From: Marsupella aquatica
Taxonomy: Eukaryota; Marchantiophyta
Direction of reading: 5' to 3'
Length of the DNA stretch: 64,000 nucleotides
Assembly (NCBI GenBank): GCA_973895155.1
Contig: OZ316891.1
Span: forward strand, 20,894,001-20,958,000
The translations under genes and the position numbers were made by a program. A model generated the notes under the pieces. The model saw only the letters and a list, made by a program, of their open reading frames with translations, made no database searches and was not told the DNA's origin. Below are positions 22,236-33,744 of this stretch, one piece after another. Position 1 is the first letter of the stretch, and each line of letters starts with the position of its first letter.

Positions 22236-22635
22236 TCACAGACTGGTTGGTAAAGCGTTGCACAGTCCGAGCCAAAGCTCGGGCCTCCGTTTCAATCCTT
22301 TGCTCATTGACAAAAGATTCCTGCACTCCTCCATTCACACTCTCCACCAAGAGCGTAGAGACTCTAGCAGCTGCTGAAATTGCTTCCTACTTCGCCCTCT
22401 CTGTACAAAAACAACCATCCCCCACATCGTTTCAGATGCCTATCGTAACATTACCGTACGCAAACAAGCTAGCAAGCAAAGTCAAGCCAAGCCATACCAT
22501 GCATACTCAAAAAACAACCCACCGAGACGATTCAAGTGAACACTTAACATGTCTGTGAGTGTGCTTATTCATCAACTGTGCGAATGATCCCTCCAAGCCC
22601 GCCATCTCTGAATGAGCCGTCCCCTTTTCTAACAT
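22236..22635 (-). pseudogene. BLOC1S1 (BLOS1/GCN5L1) pseudogene, copy A
   Basis: Homologous to the intact gene in unit B at 35,902-36,569. Three independent lesions are visible. (1) The exon 1 relic (22,635-22,523) is 113 nt instead of 109, a +4 frameshift. (2) In the exon 2 relic (22,400 down to ~22,236) the fourth codon after the junction is TAG where B has AAG (Lys). (3) The last ~44 nt of exon 2, intron 2 and all of exon 3 are deleted, the break lying near 'cctcaca|gactggttgg' at 22,236. No BLOC-1 subunit can be made from it. Confidence 0.88.
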
Positions 22636-22849
22636 TCGTTGCTTCCCTTCGCTGCCAAGCAACACACAGGCAGACTGGAGGGTCCTCTTGCTCTCGCTCT
22701 AGTGCGCTTCACAGGACCGACTGACTGATGGCCGTCGAAGCAAGAAAATCATCGGTTGTTTCCCTCCGCGATGCTCCCTGATGCAGTGGTTCCGACATGA
22801 TTAATTCTTTCGTCCAGGGAAGGTACACAAATCATTGAGAACATCCTGA

Positions 22850-23590
22850 GACAAGCATGTTGGTTTTGGGGTCTTTAGTCTGATTACTTTGCTCTCGACT
22901 CTTCTACTTAGGGAGTATGTTGGTTTTAGGGCCGGTTTTAGGGTCTCTAGGGAGTATGTTGGTTTTAGGGCCTCTAGTTGTATTTCATTGAGGGAACATC
23001 CTGAGACAAGCATTTGTTGTTTGGGGTTCTCTAGTTTTGCTTGACTCTTTCACTTAGAGAGTATGTTGGTTTTAGGGCCTCTAGTCGGATTTCATGGAGT
23101 GAACATCCTGAGACAAGCATGTTGGTTTTGTGGTCTCTAGTCTGATTACTTTGCTTGACTCTTCTACTTAGGGAATATGTTGGTTTTAGGGCCTCTAGTC
23201 TGATTCCTTTGTTGACTTTACTATGAGGCGAGTATGTTGGTTTTAGGGCCTCTAGTTGGATATGTTGGCTGGACTCTTCTATGAGGCGAGTATGTGTGCT
23301 TTAGGGTCTCTAGTTGGATTCCTTTGCTTGACTCTTCTAGGAGGCGAGTATGTTGGTTTTAGGGTCACTAGGCAAACTCCTTTGCCTGACTCTTCCATGA
23401 GGGGAGTGTGCTGGTTTTAGGGCCTCCAGTCCCACTCTTTTGCCTGACCCTTCTATGAGGCGAGTATGTTGGTTTGAGGGCCTCTAGTTGGATTTATTTG
23501 CCTGACTCTTTTATGAGGCAAGTATATATGTTGCTTTTAGGCCTCTAGTCGCATTCTTTTGCCTGACACTTCTATGAGGCAAGTATTTTA
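22850..23590. repeat. ~58-bp minisatellite, unit A (about a dozen copies)
   Basis: The unit is 'tatgttggttttagggcctc' then 'tagt(t/c)ggatt', 'cctttgcttgactcttctat' and 'gaggcgag'. Copies vary in length and sequence. The array lies upstream of the BLOC1S1 relic and has a longer counterpart in B at 36,780-38,280. Confidence 0.9.
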
Positions 23591-23689
23591 TACTGCCTAC
23601 CTTCATGGCATTTTTGCCTTCCACCTCTGTATTTGCTACTGCCTATCTTCATGGCATCTTCTACCTACTAGGCTGATTACCCATTCCTT

Positions 23690-23960
23690 AACATATAGAG
23701 ACGAGGAGGAAAAAAAAAACCTTGATCATCTTTGCCCCATCCCTGTTTTTGGTCGGCAACCTCAATTTCAAGCGTGCCCTCAGTTTGAGACAAGGTCCAG
23801 GAGCTTCACTCTAGGCAGTAGACCCAGGTAGTATCTTTTGATTGCGCTTCAATAGTTAAGTTTCGTGCAAGAACACTCTTGCAACTGTTACCCTATCTTG
23901 CTACGCCAGTGGCACACAGTGAGGTCCCCTATTGGCTTGTAGTCAATAAACTAAGGTTTT
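23690..23960. repeat. Dispersed repeat family 'cttcactctag', unit A copy
   Basis: Shares ordered blocks ('gtctttgccccatccctgt' type, 'gagacaaggtc', 'gcttcactcta', 'agtagacccagg', 'ttttgattgcgc') with 42,770-43,050. Diverged copies lie at 56,870-57,080, 60,990-61,100 and, inverted, 62,640-62,770. Confidence 0.6.
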
Positions 23961-24112
23961 CAACAATCCAGTCTAGAAGTAAACTCCAAAGTCACTGGAC
24001 GAAGGGACAAGAGCAACACTCACATCTTTCTTCCATTTATTGCTAGATATGGAAAGCAAGTCATGAATATTGAGTAGGTTGTGCAAAGTACAATAGCATG
24101 GCAGCAAAAACC

Positions 24113-24409
24113 CTCGGGGGTTTCACTTCCACAAAAATGGCACATCACGTGCAACAAAGGATAGAGTCATTTTATTGGTTCTAAAGGAAGACTTAAGAAT
24201 TTTTGTAGAAGAACAATAGGGTTTTTTTAATTCAAGTTTGAGACTTATAAGAACATTAGGGTCTTTTTAATCAAAATTTGAGAATATTCCAAGAATATTC
24301 CAACTTTATAGGGGTTAAAAAATAATTTAAAAATCTTACATTTTAGGGGGTCCGAGACCTAAAAACGTCGCAGGTGATAGGGAGGTCTCCATATAGTGAG
24401 ACCCCCGAG
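24113..24409. mobile_element. hAT-like MITE (297 bp) with 8-bp target-site duplication
   Basis: Termini are CTCGGGGGTTTCAC on the left and GTGAGACCCCCGAG on the right, a 14-bp inverted repeat with one mismatch. Flanks are CAAAAACC at 24,105-24,112 and 24,410-24,417. Unit B has one uninterrupted, slightly diverged target at about 43,170-43,185. The 8-bp duplication is typical of hAT elements. It encodes no protein. Confidence 0.85.
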
Positions 24410-24674
24410 CAAAAACCTGGCATCTTTCCACTTATGGTCTGTATTTAAATACGTCTAGTCACAATCACATCCATGGCGAACAGACTATTGCATATTTGAG
24501 CTGCAATCTGGATTTTCCTGATCACTTCCAGAAAGTAGCTCTGTCATTTGATCCAGAAGGGAATTATGCCCGATACTTGGGTCTAGGATGGGCATTCCGG
24601 GAGATGGTTGGACTGTAACACTATTCATATTAACTCCTATAATACAAGGTTGTTTTATGCAGTGGTCGTCATTT

Positions 24675-25004
24675 GAATTTGAAGGACACAAAAATCAAAG
24701 AATCTGACCAAGAGAAGGAATAAATCAAAATTGAATTATATTTAGTGTGAAGTAAAGAGTGCATGTTTTCCAATCAAGAAATAAAGGGGATTACCAGGCA
24801 ATGCCAATGCACAATAATCAAGTACTATAGTTTTTTTTTGAATTTGAAGGACACAAAAATCAAAGAATCTGACCAAGAGAAGGAATAAATCAAAATTGAA
24901 TTATATTTAGCATGAAGTAAAGAGTGCATGTTTTCCAATCAAGAAATAAAGGGGATTACCAGGCAATGCCAATGCACAATAATCAAGTATTATGGTTTCC
25001 TATG
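24675..25004. repeat. Two-copy 165-bp tandem duplication
   Basis: 'gaatttgaaggacacaaaaa' starts copies at 24,675 and 24,840. They differ by only a few bases and are separated by a short T run. Confidence 0.9.
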
Positions 25005-25269
25005 CATGGACAGATAATTATAGTACTATCCATGGAGAGGAAACCATGGTACTTTCCATACCTAGACATTCATATCAAGTACCCCATGATAATCTATGTC
25101 AATTACAAATATTACATAATGTAGTAGAAAACATCAAACCAAAAAATAGTACAAAAGCGGTAAAAGAGGGTGGGTTTACAAGGAATTAAAAAATGGAAAA
25201 TACAAAGACAAAAATTGTTCTTAACTGGTGATACTTTGTAGTTGTTGTCACTCATTTTTGCCCCATGAC

Positions 25270-26195
25270 ATCTTTTACTGGATAACATTTTTTGGGCAAT
25301 GAGATTTTTTAACCAGAAAATATTTTACTCAAATAATTATATATTTTACGCCATGATATGTTTCTTAATAACATCTTTAGTATCATGGCATTCATCATGC
25401 TTTGACATCTTTTGCCAACTATATGTTTTATTACTTACACATCTTTTGTGCAACAATGTATTTTACTTAATGACATCTTTTGAGCAAGACCATATAATTT
25501 ATTGACATTTAATGACATCTAATGCAATGACATGTTTTACTTCACAACACCTATGACGACATTTGTTTACTTGACAACAGCTTTGGAGTCACGACATAGT
25601 TTTACTCGACGACATCTCTGACATTATAACATCATCTTTTTACTTGGACATAACGACATTATTGGCATCACGACAACTTTTTACTTGATGGCATCTGTTA
25701 CTTGATGACATATTTTTTACTTTGCAACACCTTTGGCGGCACAATTTCTTTTTATTTGATGATATTTTTGACATAACAACGTCTTTGGCACCCCACCATC
25801 TTTTTACTTGGCCATATCTTTCACATCATGACATCATTTTACTTGACAATATCTTTTTACTTCATGACATCTTTGGCGGCACGACTTCTTCTTTTTCTGA
25901 ACAACATCTTTTCACTCCATGACTTTTTTTTAATGCCATCTTTTTACTTCACGACATCTTTTGGCGACACAGAATCTTTTTACTTCACGGCATCTTTTAC
26001 ATAGCGACATCTTTGGCAACACAATTTCTTTTTTCTTAACAACATCTTTTGTGCAACACACAAGCTTTGTTCACAACATCTTGGGCAACACAACATTTTT
26101 TTTGTTAAGGGCATCTTAGGTGACACAATATCTTTTTTTCTTAACAACATCTTGGGGGACATGACATGTATTTTATTCACGACATCTTTTGTGCA
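25270..26195. repeat. Degenerate 'gacatcttt' array
   Basis: Dozens of loosely spaced 'catctttt', 'acttga' and 'gacatcttt(g)g' words make up the right two thirds of the insertion. Similar but shorter arrays lie at 60,090-60,370 and 61,750-62,010. Confidence 0.75.
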
Positions 26196-26212
26196 ACGCA
26201 CTGGTATTGAGC

Positions 26213-28877
26213 TATACTATGCATGATAACTTCTTCTTAGCAGTCACCGCCCACAAGCTCCAGGAGGAATGAAGATATTAAGGCTTCAATTTCCTGCTTA
26301 ACTCTTGCACTCTCGGTCATTCTGCAACTTTGCCTACCTTGACGGGAACTAGGAGCTAGCTCAGATGCTTCTACCACCTTTTCAAGATGAATATACGATA
26401 CGATGAAACGACGATCCGTATATATGCATGATAACTTCTTCTGAGCAATCGGGCCCAGGGTGAGCCCGCTGGCAAAATCCTGCACTGTAGCATGTATTCC
26501 CAATAGTGCCTTCATACGTCACTGGCCCTTTCACCCCTGATAAAGATACAAACTCGTTCTCAATTTTCTGCCGCTGCCTCGATTTTTCTGCCCCTTAACC
26601 CGGATAAAGGAGAAATCCGATAAAACTCACGACGGCGTAAAATAATGATACTTATTCAACGTGTTTGAGGAATTTAACGTTAGAAAGAATCTTGTCACGA
26701 AACGTTGACTTGACTCGTTGAAAGATGAAAAGATTTCAATGAACTGTCAGGTTCAGAAACTGAAATCAAGGGACTGAACTACCCATCAGAACAAACTGCC
26801 AATACCAACAAGCCTCGTGGGATTCATGTGCTAACACTGACTAAACCTTCAGCAGTTTAAATTGATGTTCGAGTATCTTGCAACTGCTACTTGAAGCACC
26901 ATTCGAAAGAGTGAGGAACATAATTGATCTTCGTTAGAAAATTCTCTTCACATGCATCAGGCAATGATATTCAACTCCCTGGCTTGTTAATGTACTCGTC
27001 GTTTGGTTCACGAATCTCAATCATTATTTCACTCTTCTGCGCACTTTTACGACGAGGTCTCAAGAATTTCTTTGCAATTTTGCGAAAACTGATTTAAATT
27101 GCTCTATAGACTGATATCTCCCTATTTTCAAAGAAAACTTGAGTATCCTTAAAATGCTCTACTCTTAGTCTCAAAATTATGTTCTTTGAGTGCAGACGAC
27201 TTCACACTCGGGAACATTACGAGAAAATAAACATTAGTTACTAACAACAAAGTAGCCAAGATGGGTGCACACCGGCAAGCTCGCTCAATAAGCAACGAAC
27301 TAGGCTATCGCCTACAAACGAAATTCAAGGCAGCATGGTGACGCTAATACATTTGATGAAATAGAATGCCCTCATTCCCTCTTCCAATTTCATTGTTAAC
27401 AGATGTCTATGTTGCTTCCTGCCATGTGAAACTCACGAGCCCTTCGCAAGGGAAGAAACTGCATAGACTTGTTGAGGGAATTGGTGAAAGATGGGGAAAA
27501 GATAGTACCATAAATTGCGAATACAAGAGTATCTTCTAATCTCTAATCTACAAGGTAATTTGGGATTGTAATAAAGATACGCAAATTTAGGAAGACAGCG
27601 ATTACGAATTCAAAAATCAGGTAACACAGGGGGAAGGAAAGGGAGTCAATTCTGAACATTTAGCCCCAAGAAATCTGCGACAGAGAGTAGGACACTGGAG
27701 AAGACTGGCCATAGAGAACGCAGATAGCCACACTTAAAAAAATCAATCTCTCCCTACACTAAGTACTAGTTGACTAAGTATAAAAGGCTCAAGGTTTAGG
27801 AAATTATGTGGGCTATCGCAGAGGAGCGATCAAAGGTGTTAACTCTCCTGCGAGTCTAACATTCTAGGTTTTAGCCTATAGGTCAAACGAGTCGAAGAAT
27901 GAAACATCCGTCCAAGTTTTCTAATGATGGACATACAGACCTTATTCTGCAGCACCAGACCTTTTAAATCATAGAGAGAATAGCACGGTGGCAGTAGAAA
28001 CTACTGAGTGTGCGGAATCACATGCCAAGTCCCAGGAAACTTGAAGAGAAGGAGAAAACAGCACCAGAATATACCCTCATCACTTGCATGGAACTGCGGC
28101 AAGAGTTGTGACCTGCTTTTTGTTCCTTAAGAAATTGAGAATGTAAAATGAAGCCAAGTCCATGGAACTTGAAGAGAAGAAAACAAAGGAGCAGAAAGTC
28201 AATACCACTTGGTAACTAATTCTCTCATTTATCCAAAGCAGCAGGAATTCAATTTTCAAAGAAGATTTCATCAGACATGGGCCAATTGTACGTGGCATCC
28301 AAGTGAGCAGATGGAAGAACTTCTTAACTAATGAACTGATGAGAACATATGAATAAGAAAAGCGTTCCAATCACTAATCCTAACTACAAATGTTCTCAGA
28401 CAGACAGGATGGGATTCTTGTGATAATCTTTCAGCCGAAAGTTCCTAGAAGGGACATATTACAAACTTTAGAAGGTCAGCCAAAAAACAATAAACGAAAG
28501 GCACTCGTGCAGCAATCAAGTGAGGCTTCCAGCCATGGCCCCATGCAGAACTAAGGTACCTAAGTTCGGTATTGCGGGCTGTCCAGTCATGGTAACCCAA
28601 TTGGGTTGCATTCGGTGTGAGATCTGTAAATCCCCAGAAGGAGCACGGACTAGAAATAGAAGATACCAGCTGTGCCAAAAGAGTAAAGCAGTGCAAGAAG
28701 GCTAAAGCTAAGTCTTGGACATTAGCGGAAAATGCACCAGTCTGAAACAACGCAAGCTCAGAAACAAAGAAACATAATACTTGATGAGGAAGCAAGGGAG
28801 AAAAACGAGCATGACAACATTAAGCTGACACTTTAGAGTGACAAGTTTCGATAAAATTGATGAATGTCGATGGACTG
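26213..28877. repeat. Unit A copy of hnRNP-U-like intron and 3' flank
   Basis: 26,213-26,697 matches B 43,388-43,898. Then, after a precise junction, 26,698-28,877 matches B 47,382-49,536, which is inside the last intron of the hnRNP-U-like gene. The intervening 3,483 bp, including the terminal exon, are missing here. The 96-codon minus frame at 28,080 is intronic in origin and not a gene. Confidence 0.85.
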
Positions 28878-28879
28878 AG

Positions 28880-30300
28880 AAAAAACTGGAACCAGAGAAG
28901 GAGCTCAGCCTTAACAGGAGGCAGAAACCAAACCAGAAGTTTAGAAAACTACAGAAGGAGTAGCACACTCCATAGACCAGCCAGGAAGGAGTAGCACACT
29001 CCATAGACCAGCCAGTCCCAAGGGACCGGCAAGGTCCCATAGAGTGGGTCCATGACAGAGAAAACTCTATCAGTCTACCTGCAGTATGTGCACCCCAAAA
29101 CCAGCATGGTGAAAAAGGGTCTCACTGAGGATGTGGAGGGACCGGTTGGACTTGAAATGTGTTTTCATGGGTCGCCCATAGTCCATCCCAGGTACCATAG
29201 TCCTGTGACATCTGTTGGTGAGCATCTACATTGGTGGATTTCCCAGCACAAATCCTGGCTCGGTGTCTGGCCAGTCACGTCTGATGTAGATGCTGAGGCG
29301 GTGTCAAGACTTCCTGATTACTGTGTGTGAATTTGGATGAGTATGCTCGATGAAGTGGGTGCATCGTTCAATCCAGATTTGGGGCCTGTTACTCTTGTCA
29401 GTCCAATATGCAATCAGTAAGACAATAATGTTGTTGTCATTCAATAAGACTGGGACTTTGCAACATTTTGTCAGGCTGGTCTAGACAGTTTGGATGTGAG
29501 TGGCAGAATAGAGATGTACTTTAAAGAATGGGGTGAAAAGAAGGATGACTAGTAACCCTCATATAGGCCTTAAACTAATGAGTAACCCTGGTAGGGAATC
29601 TTGGTAGGGACACAAATCAACTCTGGTTGAGGTACTCGTGTGAACTCAAGTAGTTTCATTCTCAAAATTGTTCACTCTGGTTGTCTCATGCCTTTCTTTG
29701 CCTTGAAAGCCGAATGTATACCCATCCAACAGAGGATACACAATCTACTTTGGAGTATGCACCACTGTAGGGTAGCGCACAAGGAGAGATGATACCCAGG
29801 GATCCGACAACGACCCATACAAGGAAGGAGAGAGGGTTGGACCAGGATCACAAAGCGGCCAGCCAGAGGCTGAGGAGAAACATCACTTTAGGGTGGGGTT
29901 TGTGTAAAACACTGGGCCTCCCAGGTGATTGCACCTCTGCCCCCACACTCATATGGTCTATCACTCCACTCATAGTCTTGCGGACAAAAATAGAAGAATC
30001 ATTCCTAGCATTTATTTCCTACTCTACCAATTGTTTCAGTACGTGGCTCAGTAGGGCTCTTGTTCATTGGCAGTTCGGTGGGGTTTTCAGTGGGGTTTTT
30101 GTTCTTTGGCCATGTGGGTATCTTGGCTTTGCGCTTGCATTTTACCTATTTTCTCCTTTGTTCTTAGCCCTTTTGGGGCATTTTTGCCTTTGGGATCATG
30201 TCTCCCCCCCCCCCCCCCCCCCCCCCCTTGGGCCTTTTTGTTCCTTTGTACTTATATATCTAAATTTATTTATATCAATATGGAGTGTTTGGGTTGCAAA
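28880..30300. mobile_element. Dispersed repeats upstream of O-methyltransferase B
   Basis: Counterpart of 15,268-16,600. Near 28,960-29,010 a ~32-bp piece ('aggagtagcacactccatag') is duplicated in tandem. A long poly-C tract (about 30,206-30,227) replaces a short one in A. Confidence 0.55.
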
Positions 30301-30473
30301 CCAACTGACAGTGGGCCATAGATGACTTTCCAAGGACTTTCTCCCCCAAACGATCAGTGCCTCAATTGGCCCCACAGTCCCAGAAGCGGAGAATCATCGT
30401 TGGGACTTGGAACACAAGACCAAGTCGAGCAGGTGCATCGTTGGACTTGGGCAGACGACGAAGTGGAACGGGG

Positions 30474-30578
30474 AGCTTCGCTCAAACACGGGATCCAATC
30501 CCTCCATGGAAGTTTGTGTGTCGACATGATTGTCTGGAGCTTCGCTCAAACCCGGGATCCAATCGCTCAAACCCAGCG
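30474..30578. repeat. 64-bp repeat, one full copy plus a partial
   Basis: Starts at 30,474 and 30,538. It matches the unit A array, which has one more copy. Confidence 0.9.
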
Positions 30579-30931
30579 TTCCATATATTGGACTGAGGTC
30601 AATCACCCAGTCAACGAGAATGAACCCACACGTCACGACGTTTTTAATATTCGCCCGCCGATGGCAACAAAATCATGTCGAAACCAAGTTGTTCTTGCAC
30701 TTAATTAATCCTCACAGCTCGGCATGGGAGCGAGTGTGGGAACGAGTGAGCATATCCGCAGAATGATGAGGACATTCGCCAGGCTGCTCCCTTGGACAGG
30801 AACCGAGGATAAGCACATACCATGATTCACTATGTCAAATGTACATCTGTACATCTGGAGGAAATTGAGTCCTTCAAGAGAAGAAGACCTGAGCCATAGT
30901 CCTAGATCAGTTGCTATCCACGAAACTACGA

Positions 30932-30941
30932 GTATAAGAAG
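30932..30941 (+). promoter_or_regulatory. TATA-like element of O-methyltransferase B
   Basis: GTATAAGAAG lies ~195 bp before the ATG, in the same context as in copy A. The hairpin that precedes it in A is absent. Confidence 0.35.
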
Positions 30942-31008
30942 CTCAGTCCGAATGCGAAAAATTATCATCTCGAACTCGTTGTCGCATCCGGTTTCTCAGT
31001 TAGATTTT

Positions 31009-31095
31009 GACGAATTGAATCCGCTTTGCAAATTCTCTCAAGTTCTGGCCCAGTGACGAATCCGATTTGCAAATTCTCTCAAGCTCTGGTACAGT
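31009..31095. repeat. Direct repeat in the O-methyltransferase B 5' UTR
   Basis: The same ~41-bp doublet as in copy A, with a few extra bases in the first copy. Confidence 0.8.
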
Positions 31096-31126
31096 AAGCA
31101 CTGTCGAAGCTACGTAACAGAGCGAA

Positions 31127-33176
31127 ATGGAAAGTGTACAAAAGACGAAGGCTAGTACCATAGACTCTGCGCAGGACTTCGGGTTCAGCGTCGCATATCC
31201 GTTTGCATTGCGAGCAGCGGTTGTCTTGAAGGTGCCGACGATCATCCAGTCTGCAGGTCCTGAGGCAGCATTGTCAGCGAAGGAGATATGCGCACATCTG
31301 CCAAATCCCGAGCGATGCAACTCGGCGACTTTGGAGAAAATCCTCGAAATTCTTACTTGCCATGGGATGCTCTCCTCTGCAGTCACAGAGACTGAGACTG
31401 AGAGCCGGGTGACAAAATATGGACTGACTCCATTATCGCAGGATCTTGCTGGCGATAACTCGTACGTGGCGGACTTCTTGCTTATCACCACTGCGCCGGA
31501 GATCATCGAAGTCTGGCCCCAAATACATGAAACTGTGCTTAATCCCGACGAAGCTATATTTGAGAGGCTGTACGGGAAAGGGTTTTATCAGTATACCAAG
31601 CAGGATGTACCAGAATATGGAAGATTTCATGTCGAGTCTATGAAGAGAATGTCTCAGAACTTTACAGAAGGTGTGCTGGAGTATTACGACGAGGAATTCA
31701 AAAGCCTCACAGGTACGCTGGTGGACGTTGGTGGCAGCCAGGGAGCAACTGCTGCCATCATTGCATCAAAGTACCCCAACATCAAATGTGTTGTCAATTT
31801 TGACCTTCCAGACGTTGTCAGCGGAGCACCTGCATATCGTGGTAAATGATCCTCTTCATTTGCATTTCTCCAGACTGTCCACCGTGTTTGATTCAGCAAA
31901 GAGGCATCGAGCATATTTTGAATTGAAGTGTGATTTGAAACGAAGCCTAGGGGCCTCAGACAGTGTTTCTCCTCCCTTCCATGAGTTCGGTCTGATTTGC
32001 AGGGCCCCTTAAATTGTCTGCCAAGTGAGCTCTATGTTTTCTTTTCTCCGGTCTCTTCCTTTTTCTCGTAATTTCCCATTTTATCCGTTGTTCAGCCTTT
32101 TGTCGTTCCACTGCCAAGTACGTCTTAACAAATGCTAGATGACACGATTGCCTCGCTTCTTGCTTATTGAACCGAGCTTGCCTGTCTGCAAATTTCTCCC
32201 TTGGTTTGGCTGAACATTCACCTATCTTGCTGCTTCCTTTATAGTAACTCGTGTTTATTTTTTCTTGTAATATCCCTGATTGTGAAGTCATCATAAGCCG
32301 GGAAGTGCGTGTGTTCATTTGTTGGGTGTCATATCATTTAGACTTCATATCCATGAACATGCTCGTCAGTCACGAACAAAGCCAGGGATCTCAATTTCAG
32401 TGTCTGACCTCGGGTTTGTTTTTCTTACTTTCCTTGTTGGATTAGGATGAGTATGTGCTCAGCTCAATTTTTGAATGTTTATTGTTGTGTTTCTCTCGCC
32501 ATGATGTGAATGCAGGAGTGGAACATGTTGGCGGAAGCTTCATAGATTTCGTGCCCCAAGGTGACATGATGTTCTTAAAGGTACTTGTGTGCTAATCCAT
32601 GCTCGGATAATTATGGTTTTGGTTATTGCAAACGAAATATGGAATGTATCTTCCATACAATTTATCTGACCTGCGCTCACAGAATCATTACCTCTTCCTT
32701 ATGGGTCGGCATGAATATCTATGCTTCTGACGGGTACCAAATGTTTTTGGTTCAGTGAGTACTTATAATGATGTTTTCATTTTTTAGTTGCTGTAGTGTT
32801 TTTCTGGTTTAGTTTTTACCCCCTCACTGATGAACGGTATGTACCTTTGGGTTCGCAGTTTGTCTTACTGAACTGGAACGACGAGCAGCTTTTAAAGCTC
32901 ATGACGAACTGCTTCAACGCTTTGCCAGCGAAAGGAGGGAAGCTTATCATAGTGGACAGAGTGATGCCAGATGAAGCACCAGAGGATACGCGACCCAGGT
33001 TGCGAATGGCAGTCCAGAGTCTGTTCAACACGATATTGTTCCCAGGAGCCAAGTCCCGGACACTGAAGGAGCACCAAGTTGTGGCCAAAGCTGCAGGATT
33101 TGCTAGCTTCCGCATTGCCAAATCATTCGGCAGCTTAACATTCATGGAGGCCGTGAAGGCACCGATCATGGGCTGA
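31127..33176 (+). CDS. Class II plant O-methyltransferase, copy B (365 aa, 3 exons)
   Basis: Exons 31,127-31,841, 32,516-32,580 and 32,859-33,176 have the same lengths and phases as copy A, so gene structure is preserved exactly. The SAM motif LVDVGGSQG is at 198-206, followed by FDLPDVV, which has the family's usual Pro where A has Ala. The active-site segment reads LLNWNDE, so the catalytic His is again replaced by Leu. I count 14 amino-acid differences from A; nine fall in residues 113-144 (Y113, V114, T121, E128, W130, I133, T136, E142, I144 in B). That stretch aligns with the part of COMT that contributes substrate contacts. Both genes are open and keep their promoters and splice sites, so both are probably expressed. 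Substrates and activity are unknown. Confidence 0.9.
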
Positions 33177-33744
33177 TTGAGGGAGGAGCAGCAAATTAGT
33201 TTTAGGATTGCAAATTGCATGGAGAACATGCGGGGGCTATTGATGAGAAGAGCATGAGCGAGGACAAGGTAGCTGTCAATATCTGCTATTGCTAAATGTA
33301 GTCACGGGAGAAACTAGGAGCACAGACGAAGCAAATGCATGGTCATTGGGAGATCGCTACTGTAATATAACGATTTCAATAATTAAACTTTGTGGAGTTC
33401 TAGTGTGGTGTCTGCTGAAAGACTATATGGATGTGATCCTCCCCTCGTGAGTTGTTTAGAACTTTTAGGGCTGGAGGGTGGCGGGGCCATATCTTGCCTC
33501 ACAATTTCTTAGAGAAGTCCTCCATCAGATTTGTAGCTTCTTCAGGTTCCGTGAATTCTGATTTTGTGTCAATTGTTTAATTGTTTTTGTTTAGTGGAAG
33601 AAAATGGGGACACCCCACTTTTGGTGGGATCACTTATAATAGAAATGCAATGCGATTTTGAACACACATTACTTGTTGTTACGCTTTCTTTTGGATTGGT
33701 CACAGTTATGATCATGAGGGTTGAAACATTCTTAAGCTTGGTTT

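Larger units (their letters stand above)
24631..26212. mobile_element. 1.58-kb insertion found only in unit A
   Basis: Unit B reads straight through 'attcatatactatgcatgat' (about 43,388). In A this is split after 'attcatat' and resumes as 'tatactatgcatgat', giving a 3-bp TAT overlap. The insert holds a 165-bp tandem duplication and then a long degenerate 'catctttt' array. Its right end '(t)gcaacgcactggtattgagc' recurs at 62,009-62,031, which supports a mobile element over a deletion in B. No terminal inverted repeat or protein was found. Confidence 0.6.
15259..28877 (+). repeat. Unit A of a large direct duplication (13.6 kb)
   Basis: Homology to unit B starts at about 'gaaccagagaaggagct' (15,268) and ends with 'gaatgtcgatggactg' at 28,877, where unit B begins at once. 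It carries an intact O-methyltransferase gene, a dead BLOC1S1 copy, the minisatellite and a piece of the hnRNP-U-like intron. Relative to B it has lost 3,483 bp (B 43,899-47,381) and ~290 bp of BLOC1S1, and has gained a MITE and a 1.58-kb insertion. Confidence 0.9.

Noticed and set aside
25270-26195. CRISPR-like or regular satellite array
   Set aside because: Word spacing is irregular, there are no uniform spacers, and the context is a plant nuclear genome.
24631-26212. Deletion in unit B instead of insertion in unit A
   Set aside because: The right terminus recurs elsewhere in the window and a 3-bp overlap is present, so insertion is simpler. Not fully excluded.
29789-30325. 178-codon plus-strand ORF upstream of methyltransferase B
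   Set aside because: It lies on a dispersed repeat and reads through a poly-C tract. The unit A counterpart is broken.
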